Assembly (NCBI GenBank): GCA_014058105.1
Contig: JACGCM010002752.1
Location: 434,001-498,000, forward strand
Direction: 5' to 3'
Source of the DNA: Kingdonia uniflora
Taxonomy: Eukaryota > Streptophyta > Magnoliopsida > Ranunculales > Circaeasteraceae
DNA: 64,000 bases
Translations under genes and position numbers: made by a program
Part shown: in pieces, positions 23,787 through 33,844 of the stretch
Layout: each line of letters begins with the position of its first letter
How positions within the stretch are numbered: position 1 is the stretch's first letter
The notes under the pieces: generated by a model
What the model saw: the letters and a program-made list of their open reading frames with translations, nothing else
Database searches by the model: none
What the model was told of the DNA's origin: nothing

Positions 23787-25660
23787 TTGTCCAGAGAAAC
23801 TGGCCTTTATAAGTTTGAGAAAGTCGATGTTAACTCGGTCAGCTTTAGCCTTCACCTTGTCGAGGACTTTGGAATGCTCCACCTTCATTGCCTTTCAGGA
23901 AGAAAGAATCTATTCCCGAACATCTCCCTCAAAGTTTTTTTCTGCAATGCCAAAGCCTCATTTATCTCCTTTGCTAGATCGGCCCTTATCTGCTCGATCT
24001 CTTTCCTCTTCTCCATATCCCCCAGGCTTTCTTCACCTCACGAATGGCCGCCTGCTTTGCTTTATCGGCCCCACGTTTTAACTTCAACACCTTTGCCTCT
24101 AGGCTTTCCTTCTCCTGGACCAGATTCTCTTTCTCCTTCACCAATTCCTTCTCAATATTCTTGTAAGCGAGAAGCTAGTTTGCCAGAGTGCTAGCACTAA
24201 AAATGTGGGGTTTGCCCTCGATTAGTAGCTTCTTGATCTGTATTATAGTCATAATATGAGTTCTCAAATGAGGGATCAAATTCTTTAGTTAAAGCGAAGC
24301 AGAGAAATTTTTAACCTTGTTCGTGGTTCGGTGGACTTCGATGAGGAAGGATGATAGACTTTCTGCCCCCACCAAGCAGTCAGCAAACTCCTCCTCAAAA
24401 GAAGTCACCCCAGCAGCATAAGACTCAATGGTTTGTTGGATCTCGGCCTTAAACTCCTCGCCTGGCTGATTCTTCGTCAAGCCCGAGGATGCCTTGGTCT
24501 TCACCTGTAGATAGGTGGAAGCCTTCGGAGGTCGACCATCCACAGCCCCAGATGATGAAACATCCACCTTCTCTCCCTCCATCACAAGAGATTATCTAGA
24601 TGCCCTCTTCGGTAGAGAATTTGGAGGGGAAGACTGGTGGCCATCCCTCCTCTTTTTGTTTTTCCTGAAGGTTTTAGTCAGCAAGGCTTTTCTTTCTGCA
24701 GTCGTAGAATCTGTGGTGTAACCACTAAGAGAAGGATTCCTGAGAGGCAAGCTCAAATCTTCCTCCCTCTTATTCCTAGCAGACATTTTACTGTCGATAA
24801 CCGGGATTTCAACTCCCTTCGCTCAAGTTCTCTTTAAACCAGCTTCTTGAAAAAGACCGTCCACTTTCTCTTGGTCAACAATCAAATTGCCAATCCGACC
24901 GAAGTAACCATTCCTGATGTTGTGCAACTTTTCTGAAACATTTTAATTTCTATCGAACTCTTTCAAAGCTGCATGAAAACAAACAACAATTTAGACACCG
25001 GTACAAATCAACAAAAAAATCAACGAACTTCGACATAAAAAATTACCTAAACACACACCTAAGTGGAAAGTCTTTCTTTTCAGAGGCTCCCTTGGATTTT
25101 TTTTATCAAACTCATAGTTCCCCGAAACGAGGAGACATTCATCAAAATACTTTCCCCCTGTCAATGCCATTTCATAAAAGAAGGGTCTCTTCAGGAACCT
25201 CACCAAGTACTTGAACCCTAGCTTCTGTAGATTTTGTTTAAGTGTGCAATACACACATAGATCATTCACAATGATAAGCTCTTTCCCTCTCTCCTTTAAT
25301 CGACTATTTATCATTCCTACCACACAGAAGAGATCATAAACATTGGGGTTGAACTGACTAGGCACTACATCAAAAAGTTTAAAAACCTCTTCTGATCAGC
25401 TAGAAGAGGCAGCTTTAGCCCCTTTTTTATCTATTCTCGATGGACAAGAATGCCAATGTCGTGATCTGTCATCTCATAATAGTATTTTTCTAACCTAATG
25501 TTCTTAGAAATACTATACTTCACTTTAAAAATCAAAATTTCACTTGTTTCAGGGGCCTCACCATAGCACACCCCTTTTTCCCCTTTGACGTCTTCATCCC
25601 CACCATCACTACCTTTTCGATCACTTGCCTACGGCTCGTGATCCACTTCTGTCTCAGTTC
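23787..25660 (-). pseudogene. E3 antisense ORF, putative gypsy-type transposon protein
   Basis: Read on the minus strand, the best stretch (25365-24991) gives [20 protein letters not shown], then [19 protein letters not shown] and [15 protein letters not shown]. The PSQ-x-NPN opening and the later aromatic pattern recall the putative gypsy-type transposon domain (Pfam Transposase_28). Downstream are a Ser/Thr/Lys-rich part (24786-24592) and a Glu-rich, probably coiled-coil part (24585-24289). It runs opposite to gag-pol, as in E1 and E2. Stops separate the pieces. Confidence 0.55.
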
Positions 25661-26900
25661 CCTCCCCGCCCGACACTTCCACTACCCTAGGTCCCACCTT
25701 ATATTGATCGATACTTGCCACATTTGCGCTTCTCAAACTAACCCTATACCTCTCACCCAACTTTTGGACACATGTTGTTACATCAATTGGGAGCGATTCT
25801 ATGTCTACAAGGTTGGCGAAGATCCCTTCTTTATCATCATTTTAGATAGGTTCAGCTATTTTTATGAACCTAAAAGTCAGATTCCCCTTTTTAAGTTTGT
25901 CTAATATTATATATGATACATTATATAACTTTATATGCTAGTATCGATAGTGCTGTTGAGTTTAATCTCCAACCCATCATTCTTTTTATATCTATCTGAT
26001 TCACACGTTACTATATTCAGTTATCGATACAGGATTTATTTCATATTTTTACTAAGTCTAAGCATCGATAACTATCTATCTGCCCCTAACATCTCCTTCT
26101 TAAAGTATAGGAACCACTAGCTTCTCGAAGACACTTCGGCAGTACCAAGATTTCTAGCCAAAGCAAACCGAGTTCAAAAATTTAGAATTTACGCACTCTT
26201 CGGCTTAAATTTTGGTCATTTAGCAAAAAAAAATGTGCTCCAACTGCCAAAAAATCACCCAATCTCACTATCAAGATAGACAAACCCAAAGTCATGCCGT
26301 AATCACAACGGTAACCAAAATACAATATTTTCCCTCGTCATCTTTCATTACCGCCAACCCCTTCCTCCAAATTACTCCTTGATCACTTTTGACACCATCC
26401 CACTAACAATTACATCCCCATCAATCCATATCACAAGAAATTTAACAAAAACTTTAGAACTGTATCTTTTTCGATTTCTTCCAATACACAAAAAAAAACT
26501 CAAATTACTTCTTACATTATATTCACCATGTTCATATCTACATAGAGTTTAAACATAATCGCATAATATTCAACGATATACTAAAGTGCAAGAGAAATAT
26601 CCACACAGTCACTAACCTTGAAATCATATTGCTTTTGTATCCTTTTACTTTGTAAGTTTAGTCCTCTGAATCAGCTTACTAATCTCCTCGTTCCCAATGG
26701 TTGACAATGATGTAAAAGATGAGCACAAAGAGCTAGAACTTAAACATATTTATTCAGAATCATTGGTGTGCGAACAATCTCCAACCACGGGGATATTTAT
26801 AGACCCCATTCGACTATTCATTACACCCCTTCGCAGCCGTTCAAGTACTCAAGCGTAGCGCCTTAATCACCTCTTCTCAAAGTCTTTGACCCTTCGCCTC
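25661..26900 (-). other. E3 region upstream of the antisense ORF
   Basis: No domain found. On the minus strand GGTCTATAAATATCCCCGTGG near 26792-26812 is a strong TATA-like element, followed downstream by a possible short leader. The rest is AT-rich with no long ORF. Confidence 0.3.
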
Positions 26901-27068
26901 CTAAACACCAGCAAGCCCATGCATTGCTGCTCTAACCCTCTCATATCTCCCTTTAACTCCTCTGATGTATCCATCCTCCGCCAAAGCAACTCTTACGTTA
27001 ACAAACAAAGATTGTACATCCAATTCCTTGTACCTTAAAACATCACCTAAAGGAGAATACCGAGCCAT
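26901..27068 (-). CDS. Short hypothetical ORF in E3 with TATA-like box upstream
   Basis: From the methionine at 27068 the ORF gives 56 residues (MARYSPLGDVLRYKELD...), Arg/Val-rich, with no known domain. CATAAATATAGGAGG lies about 55 bp upstream on the same strand. It may be an exon of the antisense transcript. The longer start at 27197 is less likely because it would lie upstream of the TATA-like box. Confidence 0.25.
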   Translation of the reverse strand: MARYSPLGDVLRYKELDVQSLFVNVRVALAEDGYIRGVKGRYERVRAAMHGLAGV

Positions 27069-28441
27069 TTTTCTCCCTAAACTTCTACACATCAATCCTT
27101 TCTTAAATCCCCTCCTATATTTATGGGATCGTTGTAATAACAATTCAAAATTTAAAATAAGTTTGACAATACAACAACCTATAATTTTATACATCACAAT
27201 TCACATCACATTTTCGAGAAGACAGTTGAAATATACACAGCTATACTTTAAAAATATTTTGGTATTATGGAAATCTATTACAAAATCTGACAAAATAAAG
27301 TCATTTATTTAAGTCAAATAATACTGTACAGGGTTACTCATTTCTTACAAGCCAATGAATTCGCTTTTCAACGACTCTAACCATCAATCACACCTTCCTT
27401 CTTCGCCAGTGCCTTCGCTCGAGTCCTTATCCTACCAACGCGTTCGGGAGGACTTAAAGATTGCAATTGGCAGTAAAATAAGTACTCCTCCTCAACCACC
27501 TTCACCTCCACTTCATTCACCTCTTCATAGTTGGGATTCATCGGCGCCAACGACAACCTATTTGTACAGAGCTAGCTGAAATACCGCTCCAGCAATTCCC
27601 TATACTTGAAGTACACACGGCTAGAAAACTCATCTTTACGCAACTGCGCCCTCTTCTTAACCATCTTCTCGGCAACCAAATGACTTCTTTAGAAATACAA
27701 GGGCTATTTATATAATAACTCCAAGTTATACAAATCTCAAGAGTCAAAGACATCAATGACTACCACTTGACCCCCAACTACCCAGTCAATTACGCCTTTT
27801 AGGGAACCATTTACGGACCCTACACAGCCAGCAATTACCACTTCGAGATCCTACTGCAGTTCGACACAGGTAGCTCAGCCTTTTTCATCGAGATCTAATT
27901 GCAATTCGAAGCAGCATAACTTGACAATTACTATTTTTTCCATTTCATTCAAGATCACAAGATATTTTATCGAAACAAAATCTACAACAATATTTTATTT
28001 CATAAATGTAACTATTACATTTTACATTCGAGAATCTTTAGTTCAATTACATTCAAACTCATACTACAAGTTACTTTACATCTTACTTATGATTTTGCAA
28101 TAAAAAAATGATAATTGCCTTGAATAAGGTTGGGAAAAAAGAAGTTACTTTATAAACGTAGTATAACACATTCTCCCACAAAAGAAAAAATGGCCAAACC
28201 CTCCTTCTCTATAACCACCACCATCTCACAACCCGAGGAGATTAAAGAGACGACAACACCCAGAGAAATCGCCACAGGTAGTCCTTCCCACCAAAGCATC
28301 TTTGTTATCTATGTGAGTAGTGGAAAATTTACGAAGGCATTCGATGCTTTCCGAGGCTATTAGTAACACAAAATGAAACTGACATCAGAAGAAACACTTC
28401 ATTTTAACGATCTTTACCTCCTCATCTATCATTTCTTCAAA
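27069..28441 (-). other. E3 right part with another TATA-like box and ORF start
   Basis: On the minus strand TATTATATAAATAGCCC (near 27700-27717) is followed about 40 bp later by MVKKRAQLRKDEF (27664) and a short ORF that ends after about 30 codons. A plus-strand ORF at 28130-28363 (77 codons, Thr/Ser/Lys-rich) has no recognisable domain. The 3' LTR of E3 should lie here but was not recognised. Confidence 0.3.
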
Positions 28442-28616
28442 CCTCATCACCACTGGTAGGTAAGTTTACAACACACTTCGACCCGCTTCCGATTGCATCG
28501 GATGTGGCCACAATCGATGTTGTTGACTTCGATCATGTGAGCTTGGAAGATGTGCACTTTGGCAGGTTTGGCATTCGGGGCAGGCTGAGGATTGAGGTAC
28601 GACCTGTCAAGGTAGC
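28442..28616 (-). pseudogene. E2 gag end, between the E3 and F insertions
   Basis: The minus strand reads through YLNPQPAPNAKPAKVHIF and continues toward the protease opening at 19076 once E3 is removed. On its other side it joins gag at 31958 once element F is removed. The two exact or near-exact junctions make this a solid link despite its short length. Confidence 0.55.
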
Positions 28617-29057
28617 TGATCTAAGAGGATCTGGGTCATTTTTGGCAATTTTTACCCAAGTCATTCAAACGAGATTTTGATTCGTTCAAACGACTTGAGG
28701 TCTATTCGAACAGACTTTTAAGTCTATTCAAATAAACATGCGTCTGAGTAGTTTTGTTCGAATAGACTTTTTATTTGAATATACTTTTTCTTTTCGAACA
28801 GAGGCACGATTCAGCATATTTCTTTAGGCATTGGAACTAGGAACTTATAACCCTTGTAAAGGGGCAAGGCTAGACAAGAGAAGAAGGAGATTAGATTAAT
28901 GTAAAATTTTAAGAGTGAGACTTAGGGTTTGAGGGGAATTCAATTGTAATTGATTTTGATTAAACAATTGAAGCTCTAAAAGGGATTTCTCCCACCAATT
29001 ATATGTTCTTCATACTATTTCTTCTATTTAGGGTTTTTCAATTCGTATTGTGGATTA
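28617..29057 (+). repeat. 5' LTR of element F
   Basis: The LTR opens TGATCTAAGAGGATCTGG and ends TTGTGGATTA. Its first part holds several TTCGAA-centred motifs. GTAGTATCAG follows two bases after the end, a possible decayed initiator-Met primer site. Confidence 0.8.
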
Positions 29058-29104
29058 AGTAGTATCAGTTTTCCAGTTACAATTCTCGGGGGTGATTATG
29101 GTTT

Positions 29105-30190
29105 ATGGTCTCTACACGTGACCGTCTCAACCAAACGAAGGAGAAGCTAGTGAGTCCGTTGAAGATTCACCAAAAACCTAATTCGATGAAAAAGGACAAT
29201 TTAGAAATGGACGATTCCGAAGATCGACTCACAACTTTGGAAACAAAAGTTTCTAACCTAATTACCACTCTAGAAGAGTTGGTAGAACAAGTCTCACAAA
29301 CCTCTCACAAGCTTCTGCTTCGATGAAATTGTGTATATGCTCGAAGAAGAAAGAGGTTGTGGATGAGGATAGAGATGGGGGTACCGAGGAGGCAGATAGT
29401 GATTTCAGTGATGCTGAATCCGTCTAGGAACAATCGGGTAAGGGTAAGTCATCGAATTCTATACGTAATCTTCATATCAATTTTAAGATTGAAATTTTGA
29501 TATTCGATGGTTCAATCGATGCCGAGATGTTGGATAATTGGTTAGATAGGTTAGAAACTTATTTTTCCATTTACGAATACTCCAATGCTCAGAAAATTTG
29601 TTTTTCTACATTAAAATTTGTAAGTCATAAACTTATGTGGTTGAAATCCTATGAAAACATTACGTAGTAGGAAGTTTGAGTTGGAAAAAATTAAGGGTAT
29701 TAGTGCGAAAGTAATTTTATCCGATTAGGTATGAACAAAAAAGATGGTACAAATGGTACAATTTATGCCAAAAAGTTTGAGCACTCCGTACAAGAGGATA
29801 CAACGGCGTTTCATAACCAAGCGTTGGTTTTGGACATTGATGTGGACGAGTATGAGGTATTCATAAAATACACGGGGGGTTGGTCAGAGTCAATTAGAAG
29901 AGAGTTGAAGCTCTTTACTGTGGCCAATATCGAAGATGCTACCGTAAAAGCAATTGCTATTGAAGGCAAGTACTTGAAGAGTGACAAAGAAGACGACAGG
30001 ACCAAATTGGGGTAAAGGTCTAGTTGGAAAAACAGGCATAAGAGAGAGCCCTAAGGAGAGGGGTCTTCGTCTAAGGAGAATTATTACAATCATTGTAAGG
30101 CGAGTGGGCATATTTCAGATAAATGTTGGAAACTTCACCCAGAGTTTTGGCCGAAGGAGGAGAAGAGCAAGAAAGAAAGATATGTACTAG
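29105..30190 (+). pseudogene. Element F gag with zinc knuckle
   Basis: The start MVSTRDRLNQTKEK at 29105 is followed by a leucine-rich, coiled-coil-like stretch. The capsid region appears in another frame (about 29460-29690), then an open part at 29731-30000. Near 30085-30150 the reading HCKASGHISDKCWKLHPE contains most of a C-x2-C-x4-H-x4-C nucleocapsid knuckle. Several stops and frameshifts are present, so no functional Gag can be made. Confidence 0.6.
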
Positions 30191-30261
30191 CCCCAGAGGT
30201 TGTTAACCTCCCGAATTTAGATAAATCGAATCCTAAGTTTACACTTATGTTTTAGCAGACT

Positions 30262-30579
30262 TTGGCTACTGAGGAGGAGAGTTGGGAAGAATATTTTCAT
30301 GTCAGTATTCAGGTGAATCAAAGCATAGTTGAGGCCATTGTTGATACGGGTAGTCATAAATTTTTTATTTATGAGGTGTTGGTGAAGAAGATAGGTCTGA
30401 CTACTACAGCTCATCCTAAACCATATGGTTTAGGGTGGATTCAGATAAATACGGATTTGATGATCAGAAAGCAGTGTACATTCAAGTTTGCGATCACTGA
30501 AAGGTTTATTGATGAGGTAATGTGTAAGGTGGTTCCTTTAGATGTCTGTCAGGTCATCTTGGGTAACCCTTATCTTTAA
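30262..30579 (+). pseudogene. Element F protease
   Basis: The ORF includes VEAIVDTGSHKFFI with an intact D-T-G triad (near 30340) and ends VPLDVCQVILGNPYL, the usual gypsy protease close. It is open over 105 codons. The following reverse transcriptase is absent. Confidence 0.75.
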
Positions 30580-30839
30580 GACCGAGATGCGATTTATTAC
30601 CGTAGAGCTCGCAAGTAACGTCTTGTAAAGGAAGGAAATGAGTTCTATATCAATGCTTGTAAGGAGCATATCACCACGAATAATTTAGTAACGGCAACTC
30701 AGATGAAGTTGTTGGTTAATGCGAGCGACAAGTTTGTGTTATTGGTTAGACTGGTTTAAGAGGGTATGTCAGCTAGAGTATTAACTATAATAACAACGTC
30801 TCACATGCAACAAACTGAAATAGGGAGGTTGTAAGAGGA

Positions 30840-31365
30840 GGTTGTGGTATATTCTGATTACAGACCATTCTAATTTTTCGCTACACAGTCCAACCTACAG
30901 CAAGCTCGCTGAAGTGGATGTCATATCTCTAGCAATTCCACTTGATTATCAAGTATAAGAAGGGTGTTGACAATAAAATGGCTAATTAGTTATCTCGACC
31001 CCCATTACCAACTATGTATGCTATGTTGGTAGTTATGCAGATACAGCCTAATATTTCGTCAGAGTATGTTGTAGGATATGATGATTCTAAGGGGTAAAGT
31101 ATGTTTTGCCAGAAGTTGCTATAAGGCAAGACCTGTGAGTATGATTTGGATTTACCACTTTTCATAAAAATGTATTCGGTGATTAATGTCGAGCATTTGA
31201 AGCTGTTTGAGCCGTCTCTTATAGATGTAGACTCTACAATCGACACTCGCCTACCGTCAGTTGATAACTTATGGATGGAAAGAGAAGATCCATTGCAGGA
31301 GGATGGTATACTAGATATGAAAGTTCATGCTACAAGATGGGGTAGTATTGGGTCGTTCTGAGTTG
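30840..31365 (+). pseudogene. Element F RNase H end and integrase C-terminus
   Basis: A short stretch near 30850-31000 reads as SDYRPF then KKGVDNKMA (the end of gypsy RNase H, frameshifted). The next ORF (31146-31361) gives INVEHLKLFEPSLID and LWMEREDPLQEDGILD, the tail of chromovirus-type integrases. The integrase catalytic core is missing between them, a deletion of well over 1 kb relative to a full element. Confidence 0.65.
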
Positions 31366-31485
31366 AGAAGAATGGTCAACTACCTAGTAGTCGAAGTGGT
31401 ACAACAAGGAAATGGGAATCGCCGCATTCCTACATCTCCAGTTCTAGCTTGAGCAGGAGCTCAAGGCTCCTAAAGGGGGGAGCCA

Positions 31486-31952
31486 TGATCCAGGAGGATC
31501 TGGGTCATTTTTTACAGTTGTTACCCAAGTCGTTCGAATGAGATTTGGAGTCGTTTGAACGACTTAAGATCTATTCGAATAAATATGCGTCTTAGTAGTT
31601 TTGTTCAAATAGACTTTTAGTCTGTTTCAATATACTTTTTCTGTTCGAGCAGAGGTTTGTTCTGTTCGAACAGAGGCGCGATTCAGCCTATTTTATTAGG
31701 CATTTAAGGGCATATATGTCTTATTTTGTAACTAAGAACTTGTAACCCTTATAAAGAGGCAATGTTAGGTAAGAAAAGAATGAGATTAGGTCAATGCAAA
31801 ATTCTAGGAGAAAGACTTAGGGTTTGAGAGGAATTCAATTATAATTGATTTCAATTAAGCAATTGAAGCTCTAAAAGGGAATTCTCCCACCAATTGTGTA
31901 TTCTTCATACTATTTCTTTTATTTAGGGTTTCTCAATTCATATTATGGATTA
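31486..31952 (+). repeat. 3' LTR of element F
   Basis: The LTR opens TGATCCAGGAGGATCTGG and ends TTATGGATTA, matching the 5' LTR with indels. It is 467 bp versus 441 bp. GTTCGAACAGAGG and related TTCGAA motifs recur in the first 200 bp. Confidence 0.85.
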
Positions 31953-31957
31953 GTAGC

Positions 31958-32785
31958 CGGGAAGGTCGACAACATATTGGTGCAAGCGGCCAACTTTGAG
32001 GATTATCTTAAGTGAATGTTGAAATGCGTAACACTTGTTGGTGTGACGACAGTTGCATTTATGATTCTGGCAGTAGGGATTATCCTTTTTGACTTTGATG
32101 AGAAAGAGAGTCTGCCAAATAGGGTCGGCCAAGATGAGTGTGAGTAGAGTACCGATGGGAACAATACGTTTGGGCAGAACCGGCATGAGGTACTTTTTGC
32201 GAGGCTCAGAGGATTGAGCGCCGAAGTAGGCGCGTTTACGGTTGTCGGTCTCATTTAAAATGGGAGCGACCATGGGTGTGTTTGGTTGTCGAGGTCTGTT
32301 GTGGTTGGTGGTGAAGGCTTATCCCTGGCAATTAGTTTTGTAAAGACATTCGAGGTCGATGTATCCATTGACTTTGGATAACATCTCGTCGAGGGTTCGG
32401 AGATTTTGGAGGACGATATACTCTCTAAAGCGGTTGTGGTCGGGAAGGACGTTTGAGTTAGCTAGGACAGCGTTCACACAGTCGAGGTTCTCGACCTTGC
32501 GCGATTCATCAAGGAGACGCTTGGTGAAGTTCTCAAGCATTTTTATAGGGTTTTTTCGAAGTTAAAAATGGCATCTACTCGGACTTCACGGTCTTTATTG
32601 AAGGCAAAATAAGAGATAAATAAGTTCGATAGTGTTCGAAGCTTCGAATGGACCCATTAGAGAGGTTGTGGTACCACTTGAGAGGGTTATCAATGAGACT
32701 GGCGAAAAACATGCAACACAGGATGTGATCGACTGTGGAGTGCATGATTAAAGCATTCTGGAACTCAAGGGAACAATGGCATTTA
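31958..32785 (-). pseudogene. E2 gag, main part
   Basis: The minus strand reads LCCMFFASLIDNPLKWYHNL and GSIRSFEHYRTYLSLIL (capsid region of Tat gag, near 32730-32600). It goes on to NVLPDHNRFREYIVLQNLRT and LSKVNGYIDLECLY (32470-32335), and a decayed zinc-binding-like part YCQNHKCNCRHTNKCYAFQ near 32050. The frame shifts more than once. It continues at 28616 when element F is excised. Confidence 0.65.
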
Positions 32786-32802
32786 GAAATGCTCTTGAAA
32801 AA

Positions 32803-33060
32803 ACTACAATAACGTTCTAGAAATGTTATGTTTAGTGAAGTAATGATAGCATTACCTAAATGCAATATTCAATTTATAATAGTATTCAAAAAATGTTACT
32901 CAAAAGTTATTCAATACCATTCATAAATGCTATGCTTTAATAACGTACGAAAAAATACTATTATATAAAAGATGGCATTGCTATACAGCGGACGAAAAAT
33001 GTTATCGTAACTTTTCATAGCATTTTTCAAATGCTATAATATGTGTTTTTTCTGGTAGTG
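32803..33060 (-). mobile_element. CACTA-type terminal fragment or MITE
   Basis: The plus strand ends ...TTTTTTCTGGTAGTG at 33060, so the minus strand opens CACTACCAGAAAAAAC, a typical CACTA (EnSpm) terminus. Subterminal motifs ATAGCATTT, AAATGCTATG and AACGTTCTAG recur between 32820 and 33035 in both orientations. The left end is uncertain; ACTACAATAACG near 32803 may be a damaged terminus. No transposase is present. Confidence 0.5.
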
Positions 33061-33606
33061 AATGAAAATGATTGCATTGAGATTAAGAGCTCATGCATAT
33101 CACTGATGGCAAAGAACCCTAACTTTTGGAAGAGTGCTTTTAGTCAAACGTTGAAAGTTGAGTACACCGATTTGAGCGTTCAGAGGTATCACGAGTTAAT
33201 TAATGCATGTGATGTCGAAGGGATGTTTGTGGAATACATTTATTTGGATCATGTACATGTAACGTGCTATGAGAAGGTTGTCATATTTATTAGTAACAAA
33301 TAGGCCTTCACTTTCTTACCACTATTCTGGACCAAAAATATGCACAAGAAGACAAGGGAGAAGAGATTTTACAGTGTACTATCTGACACAATAAATTACT
33401 GGTGGGTGGCTATGGCGTGTGATAACCACTTTGTACGACTGTGTCCTGGATATGAATTACCTATTCCTTATGTTTCCGCTTTGTGGACTGCCCACCAATC
33501 CTTTAAATTAGATGTCAAATTTATGAAAGACACTTTGTTACAACATTTGGACAGATATAGCGAAGAGTTCATGCAAATGGTAAAGGAAAGTGAGGTGATT
33601 GAATGA
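33061..33606 (+). pseudogene. Unrecognised ORF with one in-frame stop
   Basis: Two open stretches (to 33303 and from 33340) lie in the same frame and are separated by one TAG at 33301-33303. Together they cover about 180 codons. The second half has YWWVAMACDNHFVRL and SALWTAHQSFKLD, with conserved-looking aromatic spacing. I do not recognise the family. It sits between the CACTA-type end and the minisatellite and may be a captured gene piece. Confidence 0.3.
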
Positions 33607-33844
33607 TTATATTTTAAACGACAAGTTGTTGTAAATAGACTAATTTCTACTTCTTTCTTCGTTGTTAAAAACCCAGGTAATTTTTGGATAAAGATTTTTG
33701 AAGGGTTTTTTTTATGAATGTTGGTACATGATGGGATGTTATTTTCATCTATGTTATTGCCTTCTTAATTATAGTTGTCTTGAATTTTCCACGTACAGTC
33801 TGTATTTTCTTATGAATTATTGAGTAGTACTATAGTAGACAATT

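Larger units (their letters stand above)
19077..28441 (+). mobile_element. Plus-strand Tat-type element E3 nested in E2
   Basis: E3 interrupts the protease of E2: CCACTG is present at both joints (19073-19078 and about 28442-28447), and E2 reading continues across them. It has an LTR (19077-19441), primer site, gag (19978-21150), protease (21340-21758) and a decayed reverse transcriptase (21960-22760). RNase H and integrase are lacking, and an antisense ORF lies on the minus strand (25660-23787). The termini read TGATG and CATCA. I could not see a second LTR matching the first, so the right end rests on host continuity. Confidence 0.6.
28617..31952 (+). mobile_element. Deleted Ty3/gypsy element F with two LTRs
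   Basis: LTRs at 28617-29057 and 31486-31952 are flanked by an exact GTAGC target duplication (28612-28616 and 31953-31957). A purine-rich tract (CCTAAAGGGGGGAGCC) precedes the 3' LTR. Gag, zinc knuckle and protease are present, but reverse transcriptase and most of integrase are gone, leaving an RNase H end and the integrase C-terminus. The LTRs differ by several indels, so the insertion is not recent. It lies inside E2 gag. Confidence 0.85.
11260..32790 (-). mobile_element. Large Tat-type gypsy element E2, split by two insertions
   Basis: Read on the minus strand, the pieces are in the order of a Ty3/gypsy element: gag (32785-31958), gag end (28616-28442), protease (19076-18727), reverse transcriptase (18370-17791), RNase H (17298-16945), integrase (16330-15500). 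Then come tandem repeats (15395-14875) and an ORF in antisense (14640-12502). Gag is split by element F, and the gag-protease joint by E3. When these are removed the reading continues across both joints. The antisense ORF downstream of pol is a known feature of some Tat-lineage elements. All ORFs contain stops. Confidence 0.65.
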
